A stretch of 64,000 nt of DNA from Bradyrhizobium liaoningense (GTDB lineage: Bacteria > Pseudomonadota > Alphaproteobacteria > Rhizobiales > Xanthobacteraceae): contig NZ_JAFCJS010000002.1 in NCBI RefSeq assembly GCF_018130825.1, forward strand, positions 868,001 through 932,000, in the 5' to 3' direction. The position numbers and the translations under genes are program-made. Under the pieces are notes generated by a model, which ran no database searches, was not told where the DNA came from, and worked only from the letters and a program-made list of their open reading frames with translations. This document shows, piece by piece, positions 52,686 to 61,089 of this stretch (its first letter is position 1; every line of letters begins with the position of its first letter).

Positions 52686-54251
52686 TTACGGACTGAGCGC
52701 GACGCGGAATCCATGTGTGGGGTAACGGACATTGGTGTCGTAACCGTCGCGGTTGGATGGCCGCACATATCGCGAGTCGTTCTTCCAGGAGCCCGAGCGC
52801 AGGACGTGAGAGCTGCAATCCGCGCTGCTCCACGCCGAGCCGTCGCTCGGCGCGCCCTGATAGGTCCTGTGCCAACAGTCCTCGACCCACTGATCGATGC
52901 CGCCGCCCATGTCGTGGAGCCCGAATGGATTGGGCTTGAAGCTGCCGACCTTGGCCGGCTGCTCGGCCGCAAGGTCACCGCAATCCTTGCACCCGGCCAT
53001 GCCCGGCTGGAGCCTGTCGCCCCACCAGTATTTGGTCTGCGTTCCGCCGCGCGCCGCATATTCCCATTCGGCTTCGCTCGGAAGCCGGTACGGCTTCTTC
53101 GTCGCCTGCGCGAGCCAGGCGGCATATTGCTGCGCGTCGGTCCAGCTCACATTGCTGACGGGAGCATCGTCCTTGCCGATCGCCGTGAATCCGCACGCCT
53201 TGGCGGCGGCGCATTCGTTCCACTCCTGCACCGTCACCGGATATTTTCCGATCGAGAACGGCTTGATCGTGACCTGGTGGACCGGTCGTTCGCTCGGATC
53301 ATCATTGCTTCCCATCGCGAAGCTGCCGCCGCGAACGGCGATCATCTGGGGTTCGCGGACCGGCGTCACCGATGGACTGGATGCCGGGGATGGTGAAGGC
53401 GATGCTGCGGGCGATGGCGCCGTTGCGGGCAACGGAGAAGCCGCGGGCGCGGCCTGAGGTGCCGGCACCGCCGGGCTCGGTAACGGCGGAGCGGATTGCG
53501 GCGCCGGCGAAGGCGACGGCGCAGCGATCGGAGGAGCGGCAGCCTGTTGCCCCACCTGGCTGCGGTGCTGCACCAGCACGTACCAAAGCACGTAGCCGGC
53601 AATCACCAGCAATGCCGTGATGAGAAGGATCAGCAGGACGCTCTCGCGCCGGCTTCGCGTCCTGCCGACTGCGTCTGCATCCGGCAGCACGCGATAGACG
53701 CGTACGGGATCCGTGATGTTCTTGACCTTGCGATCGCCGAGCGACTCGTAGCCGCACACCACCTTGTGCTTGATCTGCTCGTAGATCGCACCCGAGATAT
53801 AGACCTGACCGGGCTCCGCGATGCCCTCGATGCGTGTGGCGATGTTGACGCCGTCGCCGTAGACGTCATCCGGCTCCACGATGACGTCGCCGAGATTGAC
53901 GCCAATCCGGTATTCAAGCCGCGAATGCTTGGGAAGCGGGGCGTTGCGGCCGATGAGATTCTGCTGGATGACGATGCTGCATCGAACGGCCTCGACCGGG
54001 CTGTCGAAGATGGCGATGAAGCCATCGCCCGTCGTCTTCACCAGCGTGCCATGGTGCTCGACGATGCTGGGCTGGATGATGTCCCGCTCGATCCGCTTGA
54101 CGCGGACATGCGTTCCCTCCTCGTCGGCCTGCATGATGCGACTGTAGGAAGCGATGTCGCCGACAATGATCGCCGCGAGACGACGAGGCATGGGGCCGTG
54201 TGGAGGCGGCTCGTCCTGATTTCCGGATCTGAAGTTGCGAATTTCGCCCAT
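52686..54251 (-). CDS. Class III nucleotide cyclase fused to an FGE/SUMF1-like domain
   Basis: A 521-residue membrane protein. Residues about 20-190 are a class III cyclase with all active residues visible: metal Asp32 (VGDIASYS) and Asp76 (TTGDGFIA), Lys72, and Asn136/Arg140 (GDGVNIATRIE). One transmembrane helix (about 204-227) follows, then a Pro/Ala/Ser linker (about 235-298) and a formylglycine-generating-enzyme (SUMF1/EgtB/PvdO) domain (300-521: MIAVRGGSFAMGSNDDPSER, RLPSEAEWEYAARGG, GLHDMGGGIDQWVED, HVLRSGSWKND). With the cyclase inside, the FGE domain should be periplasmic. It may be a ligand sensor that controls cAMP production. Start at ATG 54251 (GGAG nine bases upstream). Confidence 0.87.
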   Translation of the reverse strand: MGEIRNFRSGNQDEPPPHGPMPRRLAAIIVGDIASYSRIMQADEEGTHVRVKRIERDIIQPSIVEHHGTLVKTTGDGFIAIFDSPVEAVRCSIVIQQNLIGRNAPLPKHSRLEYRIGVNLGDVIVEPDDVYGDGVNIATRIEGIAEPGQVYISGAIYEQIKHKVVCGYESLGDRKVKNITDPVRVYRVLPDADAVGRTRSRRESVLLILLITALLVIAGYVLWYVLVQHRSQVGQQAAAPPIAAPSPSPAPQSAPPLPSPAVPAPQAAPAASPLPATAPSPAASPSPSPASSPSVTPVREPQMIAVRGGSFAMGSNDDPSERPVHQVTIKPFSIGKYPVTVQEWNECAAAKACGFTAIGKDDAPVSNVSWTDAQQYAAWLAQATKKPYRLPSEAEWEYAARGGTQTKYWWGDRLQPGMAGCKDCGDLAAEQPAKVGSFKPNPFGLHDMGGGIDQWVEDCWHRTYQGAPSDGSAWSSADCSSHVLRSGSWKNDSRYVRPSNRDGYDTNVRYPTHGFRVALSP

Positions 54252-54559
54252 TGCGGGGGACTCCACACACGACGAGAGGCGGCCCCACTCTACGACTGCC
54301 AAAAGCAATCGCCTGTGAAGGCTATCACATTGACGAATGGGGACAATGTCGAATGGCTGTCAGCATCGAGTTCCCAAAAAACGAGGGCCCGTGCCGATTG
54401 AACCTTCCTGGCTCGAGGTTCGACTAAGGCCGCACATGGAACCAGGTCGCCTCGCTCTGCCGTGCGCGCGTATGCGAGTTGAACGCGTCACGCGTGCGGC
54501 GACTGCCAACACGCAGTGTTTGGTGAAAGCAATGCGGTCCGCCTCGGCTGCGGCCTGGA
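54252..54559. other. Gap upstream of the cyclase gene
   Basis: About 308 bp without a gene I can support. A 76-codon plus-strand frame (54337-54567) has no homology I recognise and no good ribosome site. No clear promoter or repeat stands out. Confidence 0.4.
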
Positions 54560-55129
54560 CTAGCTGACCGGCTCGGGCTCAGCTGCGGCGCGGCCCGTAT
54601 AGGCCAGCCGTCCCGCCGTCCAGTATTGCTTGCAGGTCTCGAACAGCGTTTCGCCGTCCATGGTCAGGCCGCCCGTGACGAGCACGCCGTCCGCACCAAT
54701 GGGTTTGTTCAGCAGCGACAAGACGCGCTTCAGAAGGCCGCCTTCGAACCGCTCGGCGAGAAGAGGATCGACCTGAAGAACGACGATCTTCTGGCTGCGA
54801 TACCGAAAGATCGAGATGTCCCGCACCGATCTCCACGAGATGGTGTCATCGGCGATCCTGGTGTCGCGAATGCCGATACGGGTGATGAAGAGGACCGGCT
54901 CCTTGGCGGAGATCAACGTCCACAGCGTCTTGCAGGTGGCGAGGCCGAAAAACACGATGCCGAAATAGCTGAGCGCGATCTGGATCGTGGCGATGTCCCT
55001 GCCATAGTGCCAGCTGAATGCGAGCGCGCCGCACAGCAGCGTCGCCAACAGGCCGGCTCCCAGCAACTTGAACAGCCGCGGAAGGGAATAGCCGATCGCA
55101 AGGTTGGGCAAGTTCTGACTTATGGACAT
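54560..55129 (-). CDS. STM3941-family membrane protein
   Basis: A 189-residue protein with two transmembrane helices (about 22-42 and 52-74) and a C-terminal PH-like domain (FITRIGIRDTRIADDTISWR, then VRDISIFRYRSQKIVVLQV). This layout matches small membrane proteins of the STM3941 family, whose function is unknown. A GTG at 55141 would add four residues; I chose ATG 55129. A paralogue is at 63334-64000. Confidence 0.82.
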   Translation of the reverse strand: MSISQNLPNLAIGYSLPRLFKLLGAGLLATLLCGALAFSWHYGRDIATIQIALSYFGIVFFGLATCKTLWTLISAKEPVLFITRIGIRDTRIADDTISWRSVRDISIFRYRSQKIVVLQVDPLLAERFEGGLLKRVLSLLNKPIGADGVLVTGGLTMDGETLFETCKQYWTAGRLAYTGRAAAEPEPVS

Positions 55130-55338
55130 TTTGACCGCCACCAGTCATCTGCGACAACCAGGGGTTTACCAACACCCCTCCTTCCAAATCGTTAAAGCGG
55201 GAACCTTGCGCGAGGCTGCCCGCAAGGCGTGCGGCCAGGAGCACTTGAACGCAACGTTTTCCGCCCGCGACTAAATGCCAGTCGGCTCCCACCTGCGCGT
55301 TGCGGATGGACGACGGTTCACACGCCCCGGGTGCGATC

Positions 55339-55959
55339 ATGAAGCTTGCCCTCATCCTTCCACTCGTCCTTGCCGGCTTCGTCGGCGCCGCCCGGGCCGA
55401 GGAGGCCGACGACATCCGTGAGGCCACCAAGGCCGAGGCCGACACCTTCAACGCGCGCATGTATGCGGGCAGGCCGGGCGACAAGGCCTATGCCTGCTTC
55501 GTCCGACGTTACGACGCCGAGCACCTGGCACGGCACCCGAAGCAGAAGGTCGCATCGATGAAGCTGCTGATCTCCGCGGAGGTCGACCAGGAGGACAAGC
55601 AGCTCCACAACTCGTTCCGCCTCGGCTTCAGGTATCGCCACCGCAGCGGCGATTTCGATTCCAGCGGCTCCTGTAACCACGCCGTGTTCACCAAGGATGG
55701 CACCGAAATCCGCCTCGGCTGTGGCGTCGACTGCGAGGGCGGCGGCATCGGCGTTGCGCTCTCCAAGGACGACAAGTCGGCGATCGTGCGCCTCGCGCGG
55801 GTCAGGGTCTGGCAGAACAACAAGCCGGATGACGAAGCCGAGCATGCGCTGGTCGCCGGCGCCGACGATGCGATTTTCCGCCTCGATCGCACCGACACCA
55901 GCGAATGCGCGTCGCTGGTGACCGACCGCAAGGAACTCGCAGCGCTCCGTCACAAGTGA
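55339..55959 (+). CDS. Secreted hypothetical protein
   Basis: A 206-residue exported protein with a signal peptide (about 1-20, ending AARAEE). The mature part has three or four cysteines (ACFVRRYD, SSGSCNHAVF, LGCGVDCEGGG, SECASL) that could form disulfides. I do not recognise a family. ATG 55339 lacks a strong ribosome site; the frame opens 39 bp earlier at 55300. Divergent to the STM3941-like gene. Confidence 0.7.
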   Translation: MKLALILPLVLAGFVGAARAEEADDIREATKAEADTFNARMYAGRPGDKAYACFVRRYDAEHLARHPKQKVASMKLLISAEVDQEDKQLHNSFRLGFRYRHRSGDFDSSGSCNHAVFTKDGTEIRLGCGVDCEGGGIGVALSKDDKSAIVRLARVRVWQNNKPDDEAEHALVAGADDAIFRLDRTDTSECASLVTDRKELAALRHK

Positions 55960-55997
55960 TATCTGTCCGGCAAAGTCAGGCTTAGTCGTCATTTGCG

Positions 55998-56040
55998 CAT
56001 GATCTTTCCGGAAAACCGCTTCACACTTTTCCGGATCATG
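55998..56040. repeat. Palindromic repeat, CATGATCTTTCCGGAAAA family
   Basis: A 43-bp element opening CATGATCTTTCCGGAAAACC and closing CACTTTTCCGGATCATG, which are inverted to each other. This short element is widespread in Bradyrhizobium and relatives. It lies just before the DsrE-like gene. Confidence 0.9.
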
Positions 56041-56056
56041 CTTTCGGGAGACCGCC

Positions 56057-56506
56057 ATGAACCGCCGGAACATCTTGTGGAGCGCCGTCTCGGCTTTGGG
56101 CGCAGCGCTTGGCGCCTCCAGCGCGAAGGCCGCGACCGAGGCTCCGTCGTCGAACAAGCTCAAGGTGGTCTATCACCTCAGCGACGCCGAGAAGGTCAAT
56201 TTCGTGCTCGGCAACATCCAGAACCACATCGACGGCGTCGGTGGGCCCGAGCACGTGACGATCGCACTGGTGATCCACGGGCCGGCGCTGAAGGCGTTTC
56301 ACGCGGCGCAAGCCAACCCCGATGTCAGCAGGCGCGTCGGCGAATTCTTCAAGGATGGCGTCGAGCTCGCCGCCTGCGGCAACACGATGAAGGCGCAGAA
56401 CGTCACGCTGACGGATCTGTTGCCCGGCTTCGTCAGCGCGGAGAAGGGCGGCGTGGTCCGGTTGGCCGAGCTGCAGTCGCAGGGGTATCTCTATCTGCGG
56501 CCGTAG
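56057..56506 (+). CDS. Exported DsrE-family protein
   Basis: A 149-residue DsrE/DsrF-like protein with an N-terminal twin-arginine-like signal (MNRRNILWSAVSALGAALGA, to about residue 25, SSAKA). The core KLKVVYHLSDAEKVNFVLGN, then HVTIALVIHGPALKAFH and the Cys in ELAACGNTMKAQNVT are of the family, the cysteine corresponding to the sulfur-carrier position. Family members relay sulfur in the cytoplasm, so export is notable. No partner tus/dsr genes nearby. Confidence 0.83.
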   Translation: MNRRNILWSAVSALGAALGASSAKAATEAPSSNKLKVVYHLSDAEKVNFVLGNIQNHIDGVGGPEHVTIALVIHGPALKAFHAAQANPDVSRRVGEFFKDGVELAACGNTMKAQNVTLTDLLPGFVSAEKGGVVRLAELQSQGYLYLRP

Positions 56507-56547
56507 GGTTGCGGCCCGCCATATCATAATCCTCCTCTTGGCACTTG

Positions 56548-56600
56548 ACTCATCCATAACCCCACGGTTATGAGTTAATCCATAACTTCTGAGTTATGGA
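56548..56600. promoter_or_regulatory. Promoter with two ArsR-type operators
   Basis: Two inverted repeats of one half-site: CATAACC-CCAC-GGTTATG (56555-56572) and TCCATAAC-TTCTGA-GTTATGGA (56579-56600). The first overlaps a likely promoter, TTGACT (56545-56550), 17 bp, TTATGA (56568-56573), and the second lies just before the ArsR start at 56607. This fits autorepression by the encoded ArsR protein. Confidence 0.65.
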
Positions 56601-56606
56601 TCTCGC

Positions 56607-56930
56607 ATGTCCGCCACCCACGACCTCCTGTTCAGGACCCTCGCCGATCCGACCCGGCGGGCGATCTTCGAACGGCTGTGCCGCGAGGGCGAGCAGACGG
56701 TCGGGGCACTAACGCTGCGGTCCGGCGTTTCCCAGCCGGCGGTCTCGAAACATCTCGGCGCGCTGAAGCAGGCGGGCCTGGTGCGCGACCGCCATGAGGG
56801 ACGCCAGACCCACTACAGCGCGCAGCCCGGCGCGCTCAATCCGCTGGTCGACTGGACCAGCCAGATGGCCGGCTTCTGGCAGAACCGGCTCGACGCTCTC
56901 GATGATCTCCTGAAGAGGATGGACCAATGA
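56607..56930 (+). CDS. ArsR-family repressor
   Basis: A 107-residue winged-helix repressor of the type paired with AHSA1 proteins. The recognition helix is in SGVSQPAVSKHLGALKQAG and the wing in RDRHEGRQTHYSA. It has no metal-binding cysteine pair, so the signal is not a metal of the classical ArsR type. It overlaps the AHSA1 gene by four bases, and the operon begins with paired operators 7-60 bp upstream. Confidence 0.92.
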   Translation: MSATHDLLFRTLADPTRRAIFERLCREGEQTVGALTLRSGVSQPAVSKHLGALKQAGLVRDRHEGRQTHYSAQPGALNPLVDWTSQMAGFWQNRLDALDDLLKRMDQ

Positions 56931-57346
56931 CCGAAACACGATCCGTCGTCGTCGAGCGCGAGTTCGCCTTCCCGGCGGAGCGGCTCTGGCGCGCGCTGAC
57001 GCAGCCGCATCTGATCGAGGAATGGCTGATGAAGAACGACTTCAAGCCGGAGGTCGGCCATCGCTTCAACCTGCGCGGCGAATGGGGCGGCGTGCTGGAC
57101 TGCGAGGTGCTCACCATCGAGCCGCAGAAGACGCTCGCCTATACCTGGAATTTCTCGCACGAGGACGCCGCCTTCGATCTCAAGAGCGTGGTGACGTTCA
57201 CGCTGACGCCGACGGGCGCGGGCACGCATCTGCGCGTCGAGCAGGCGGGCTTCAGTCCGACGCAGAAGCAGGCCTATGGCGGCGCGCATGCCGGCTGGAA
57301 GCAGTTTTTCAACAAGCTGGACGAGCTGCTGGCGCGGGCCGAGTAG
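56927..57346 (+). CDS. AHSA1/SRPBCC-domain protein
   Basis: A 139-residue START-like domain protein with the typical REFAFPAERLWRALTQPHLI, EEWLMKND and the end SPTQKQAYGGAHAGWKQFFN. Members bind hydrophobic ligands; in ArsR-AHSA1 pairs the protein may deliver or sense the inducer. It is translationally coupled to the ArsR repressor. Confidence 0.9.
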   Translation: MTETRSVVVEREFAFPAERLWRALTQPHLIEEWLMKNDFKPEVGHRFNLRGEWGGVLDCEVLTIEPQKTLAYTWNFSHEDAAFDLKSVVTFTLTPTGAGTHLRVEQAGFSPTQKQAYGGAHAGWKQFFNKLDELLARAE

Positions 57347-57390
57347 CGCCGTCACCGACCTTCATTCGATCATCTCAAGAGGAGGTTTTC

Positions 57391-57615
57391 TTGACCGGGA
57401 ATATGTGGGTTCGCCAGATCCATCGCTGGCTGTCCATCGCCTTCACGCTCGCCGTCACCGCGAACATCGTCGCCATGACCATGCAGCTCGATGCCGCCTG
57501 GATCGGCTTCCTGGCGCTCGTTCCGCTGATCCCGCTGCTCGCGACCGGGCTGTATCTGTTCGCGCTGCCTTATCTTGGCCGGCGCGGCGGCGCGCACAGC
57601 GAGGCGAGGTCATGA
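57391..57615 (+). CDS. Small membrane protein, TTG start
   Basis: A 74-residue protein with two hydrophobic helices (about 14-34 and 38-61). I chose TTG 57391 because AAGAGGAGG lies five bases before it; the ATG at 57403 is too far from that site. It overlaps the DUF1801 gene by four bases. Function unknown. Confidence 0.72.
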   Translation: MTGNMWVRQIHRWLSIAFTLAVTANIVAMTMQLDAAWIGFLALVPLIPLLATGLYLFALPYLGRRGGAHSEARS

Positions 57616-58052
57616 AGAAGGCCGTGGCGGCGAAGAAGAGCAGCGCGAAGGACGCGGACGGCGCTTCGCCTTCCAGGCTGATCGACGGCAGGATCAGGGA
57701 GCTCGGCGACTGGCGCGGCGAAATGCTCGCGCGGGTCCGCGGCCTGATCAAGCAGGCCGATCCTGACGTCGTCGAGGAATGGAAATGGCGCGGCGTTCCC
57801 GTTTGGGAGCACGACGGCATCATCTGCACCGGCGAAACCTACAAGGCTGTGGTGAAACTGACCTTCGCCAGGGGCGCGGCGCTGGACGATCCGGCGGGCC
57901 TGTTCAATTCCAGCCTCGACGGCAATGTGCGCCGCGCGATCGATATTCGCGAGGGCGAGAAGATCGACGAGAAGGCGTTGAAGGCGCTGATCCGCGCGGC
58001 GGTGGAGCTGAATGCGTCGAAGAAGAAGCCGGCGAAGAAGCGGCCGGCGTAG
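57612..58052 (+). CDS. DUF1801 domain protein
   Basis: A 146-residue protein of the YdhG/DUF1801 fold: RIRELGDWRGEMLARVRGLI, EEWKWRGVPVWEHDG and the YKAVVKLTFARGA strand. The ends are Lys/Ala-rich, with a basic C-terminal tail (SKKKPAKKRPA). The family is of unknown function, related to the frataxin-like fold. Last gene of the ArsR operon. Confidence 0.85.
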   Translation: MKKAVAAKKSSAKDADGASPSRLIDGRIRELGDWRGEMLARVRGLIKQADPDVVEEWKWRGVPVWEHDGIICTGETYKAVVKLTFARGAALDDPAGLFNSSLDGNVRRAIDIREGEKIDEKALKALIRAAVELNASKKKPAKKRPA

Positions 58053-58078
58053 AACGTTCTTGGTGGCTGGTGCAAGCG

Positions 58079-58209
58079 CCTCGTCCTTCGAGACGACCGC
58101 TTCGCGGTCTCCTCAGGATGAGGCTCAGCATCCCCGCGTGTTGAAATCGCCGCCGCACATTCCGCCCTCATCCTGAGGGCCCGCCGAAGGCGGGCGTCTC
58201 GAAGGATGG
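58079..58209. repeat. Palindromic repeat, TCATCCTGAGG family
   Basis: Arms CCTCGTCCTTCGAGACG and CGTCTCGAAGGATGG are inverted, with CTCCTCAGGATGAGG and CCTCATCCTGAGGG inside. It matches the family of 46480-46614. It separates the convergent DUF1801 and SpoVR genes. Confidence 0.87.
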
Positions 58210-58257
58210 CTGCAGGAAAGCGTCCCGCCGCGTCGATGCAGAACCTACCGTCCGCCC

Positions 58258-59796
58258 TCAGGCCACCGCCGCCGGAATCGGGCGCGGGCTGACGACGTAT
58301 TCGCGCAAAACCTTGTCGTTGGCGTCGACCTCGATCAGCGCGACGTCGTAGGTCCAGAGATCGGCCAGGTGCTGCAGCACGCGCTTGGCGTCGGTCTCGT
58401 TGAGCTGCGAGCCCTTGATCACGTGGTGATGCAGGATCAGCCGGCGGTCGCCGGAGAGATCGACGTCGACCACCTCGATATTGGCGTCGATGTAGCCGAC
58501 GTCGTGCTGCCGCGCCAATTCGCGCCGCACGCGGCGGAAGCCGCGCTCGTCGTGGATGGCATCGACGCGGATGCCGGCGCGCTCCTCGGGATCGTCATGG
58601 AGATGGAACATGCGGAAGTGCCGCATCAGCCTGGGGCTCAGGAACTGGCCGATGAAGCTCTCGTCGCGGTAATTGGCCCAGACGTCGCGCAGCACGCCCA
58701 TCACGTCGTTCCTGCCGGCGATGTCGGGGAACCATTCGCGGTCCTCGTCTTCCGGATTGGTGACGATGCGCTCGATGTCCTGCATCACGGCGAAGCCGAG
58801 CGCATAGGGGTTGAAGCCCGAGAAGCGCGGATCGTCGAATTCGGGCTGGAACACCACGTTGGTGTGCGAGCCCAGGAATTCGAGGAAGTTGCCGTCGGTG
58901 ATGCGGCCCTGCTGATGCAACTTGGTCATGATGCGATAGTGGACGTAGGTGGCCGTCCCCTCGTTCATCACCTTGGTCTGACTCTGCGGATAGAAATATT
59001 GCGCGATGTGGCGGACGATGCGCAAGAGCTCGCGCTGCCATGGCGCCAGCCGCGGCGCGCTCTTCTCGAGGAAATAGAGCAGGTTTTCCTGCGGCAGCCC
59101 GAGCAGCTTGCGGCGCCGCTCGATGCTGAGCGTCGAACGGCTCTTGCTCTTGCCGGCCGGCACGGTGCGCCAGAGATCGTTGAAGACCTCTTCCTCGTGC
59201 TGGCGGCGGCGCCCTGCCCGCTTCTCCTCGGCGCGCAGGTCCAGCTTCTTCTTGCCGGGATAGCGGTCGATGCCGTGCGACATCAGCGCATGCGCGGCGT
59301 CGAGCGTGCGCTCGACCTCGGTGCGGCCGTAGCGCTCCTCGCATTGCATGACGTAGTTCTTGGCGAAGTCGAGATAGTCCAGGATGCCGTCGGCGTCGGT
59401 CCACTGCTTGAACAGATAATTGTTCTTGAAGAAGTGGTTGTGGCCGAAGGCGGCGTGCGCGATCACCAGCGTCTGCATCGTCGCCGTGTTCTCCTCCATC
59501 AGGTAGGAGATGCAGGGCGAGGAGTTGATCACGATCTCATAGGCGAGGCCCATCAGGCCCTTGCGATAGGAGGCCTCGTGAAACGCGAAATGCTTGCCGA
59601 AGGACCAGTGCTTGTAGAACAGCGGCATGCCGACCGACGAGTAGGCGTCCAGCATCTGCTCGGCGGTGATGACCTCGATCTGGTTCGGATAGACGTCGAG
59701 CCCGAGATCCTTCAACGCCACCTCCTCGCAGGCGTCGGTGATGCGCTGCAAGGTATGGAAGTCCCAATCCGCGCCTTCGAACAATCGTGCCGTCAT
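58258..59796 (-). CDS. SpoVR family protein
   Basis: A 512-residue SpoVR/YcgB protein, last gene of the prkA-yeaH-spoVR operon found in many proteobacteria. Family segments: the N-terminal DWDFHTLQRITDACEEVA-like start, GMPLFYKHWSFGKHF, SPCISYLMEENTATMQTLV, YPQSQTKVMNEGTATYVHYR and NPYALGFAVMQDIERI. Its function is not settled; it works with YeaH and PrkA in nutrient and stress signalling. It overlaps YeaH by four bases. Confidence 0.93.
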   Translation of the reverse strand: MTARLFEGADWDFHTLQRITDACEEVALKDLGLDVYPNQIEVITAEQMLDAYSSVGMPLFYKHWSFGKHFAFHEASYRKGLMGLAYEIVINSSPCISYLMEENTATMQTLVIAHAAFGHNHFFKNNYLFKQWTDADGILDYLDFAKNYVMQCEERYGRTEVERTLDAAHALMSHGIDRYPGKKKLDLRAEEKRAGRRRQHEEEVFNDLWRTVPAGKSKSRSTLSIERRRKLLGLPQENLLYFLEKSAPRLAPWQRELLRIVRHIAQYFYPQSQTKVMNEGTATYVHYRIMTKLHQQGRITDGNFLEFLGSHTNVVFQPEFDDPRFSGFNPYALGFAVMQDIERIVTNPEDEDREWFPDIAGRNDVMGVLRDVWANYRDESFIGQFLSPRLMRHFRMFHLHDDPEERAGIRVDAIHDERGFRRVRRELARQHDVGYIDANIEVVDVDLSGDRRLILHHHVIKGSQLNETDAKRVLQHLADLWTYDVALIEVDANDKVLREYVVSPRPIPAAVA

Positions 59797-61076
59797 GGAG
59801 CGGCTTTCTCCTGAGCAGTTTCGCGGCGCTGGAACAAATCGTGGAACACCGGGAAGATCTCGCTGCGCTCGGAGACCTTGCGCATCGAGAGCGGTGCGCC
59901 GCTGTTGCGCAGGCGCTCGTAAAGGGTCCAGAGCGAGGAGTCGGAAAGATCGAAGGCGCTGCCGCCTGACTCCCCGACCTCGAGATAGGCGAAGAACTGG
60001 CAGACCGGCAGGATCTTGTCGGTCAGCAGCAGTCCGGTGAGCTCGCCGTCGGAATAGGAATTGTCACCGTCGGAGGCCTGCGCGGCGTAGATGTTCCAGT
60101 CCGACGGATTGAAGCGCTCGCGCACGATCTCGTGCATCGCCTGCAGCGCGCTGGAGACCAGCGTGCCGCCCGAGGCCGGACCGTAGAAGAAGGTCTGCTC
60201 GTCCACCTCCTCGGCGCGGTCGGTGTGGCGGATGAAGACGATCTCGACATGCTTGTAACGGCGCTTCAGGAACACGTAGAGCAGCATGTAGAAGCGCTTG
60301 GCGAGGTCCTTCATGTGCTCGGACATCGAGCCGGAGACGTCCATCAGGCAGAACATCACGGCCTGCGCGACCGGCCGCGGCACCGTCTCGAAACGGCGGT
60401 AGCGGATGTCGAGCGGATCGATGAAGGGAATGCGCTTGGATTTCGCTTTCAGCGCTTCGAGCTGGGCGATGAGCTCGGTACGCTCGTCCTCGTCCGTACA
60501 GGCGGCGATTGCGGCTTCCAGCTCCTCGATCTCCTCCTTGCGGGGACGCTTGAGCGCGATGCGGCGCGCCAGCGCGAGCTTCACGGTTCGGCTCACCGAG
60601 ATGTTGGCGGGCGAGCCCGACGTGGTGTAGCCGGCGCGCTGAATGCCCTCGCTCTCGGTCTGCGCGATCTTGCGCTTGGCGAGATCCGGCAGTTCGAGGT
60701 CGTCGAGGAAGAGATCGACGAACTCGTCGCGGGACAGCACGAAGCGGAAGGCGTCCTCGCTGTCGCCTTCGCCCGGACCGGAATCCTTGGCGCTGCCCTG
60801 GCCGGAGCGCTGCAGATAGTCGCCCTCGATGAACTTCTTGTTCCCGGGCAGCACCATGTCGCGCGTTCCGCCTTCGCGGCGGAAACGCGGCTCGTGCATC
60901 CCGTCCAGCGGGATCGTGACCTCACCACCCTCCAGGACGTCCTTGATGTCGCGTTCCTGCGAGGTCTTCTTGACGGCGCCCTGCACCAGGGATTTGGCCC
61001 GACGCAAGAACCGCTGACGGTTCTCAAGACTCTTGCCGCCTGGATTCAGGCGCCTGTCAATAATGTGAATCGGCAC
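59793..61076 (-). CDS. yeaH: YeaH/DUF444 family protein with a VWA-like domain
   Basis: A 427-residue protein. It starts with VPIHIIDRRLNPGGKSLENR (GTG 61076 behind GAGG), and its C-terminal half is a von Willebrand-A-like domain with MIDAS residues in MDVSGSMSEHM. In Escherichia coli YeaH partners the kinase YeaG (PrkA). It is coupled to both neighbours here. Confidence 0.92.
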   Translation of the reverse strand: MPIHIIDRRLNPGGKSLENRQRFLRRAKSLVQGAVKKTSQERDIKDVLEGGEVTIPLDGMHEPRFRREGGTRDMVLPGNKKFIEGDYLQRSGQGSAKDSGPGEGDSEDAFRFVLSRDEFVDLFLDDLELPDLAKRKIAQTESEGIQRAGYTTSGSPANISVSRTVKLALARRIALKRPRKEEIEELEAAIAACTDEDERTELIAQLEALKAKSKRIPFIDPLDIRYRRFETVPRPVAQAVMFCLMDVSGSMSEHMKDLAKRFYMLLYVFLKRRYKHVEIVFIRHTDRAEEVDEQTFFYGPASGGTLVSSALQAMHEIVRERFNPSDWNIYAAQASDGDNSYSDGELTGLLLTDKILPVCQFFAYLEVGESGGSAFDLSDSSLWTLYERLRNSGAPLSMRKVSERSEIFPVFHDLFQRRETAQEKAAP

Positions 61077-61089
61077 TTTTTCATCCGCC

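Noticed and set aside
54337..54567. Small 76-codon plus-strand gene
   Set aside because: No ribosome site, no hydrophobic or conserved segment, overlaps the end of the STM3941-like gene.
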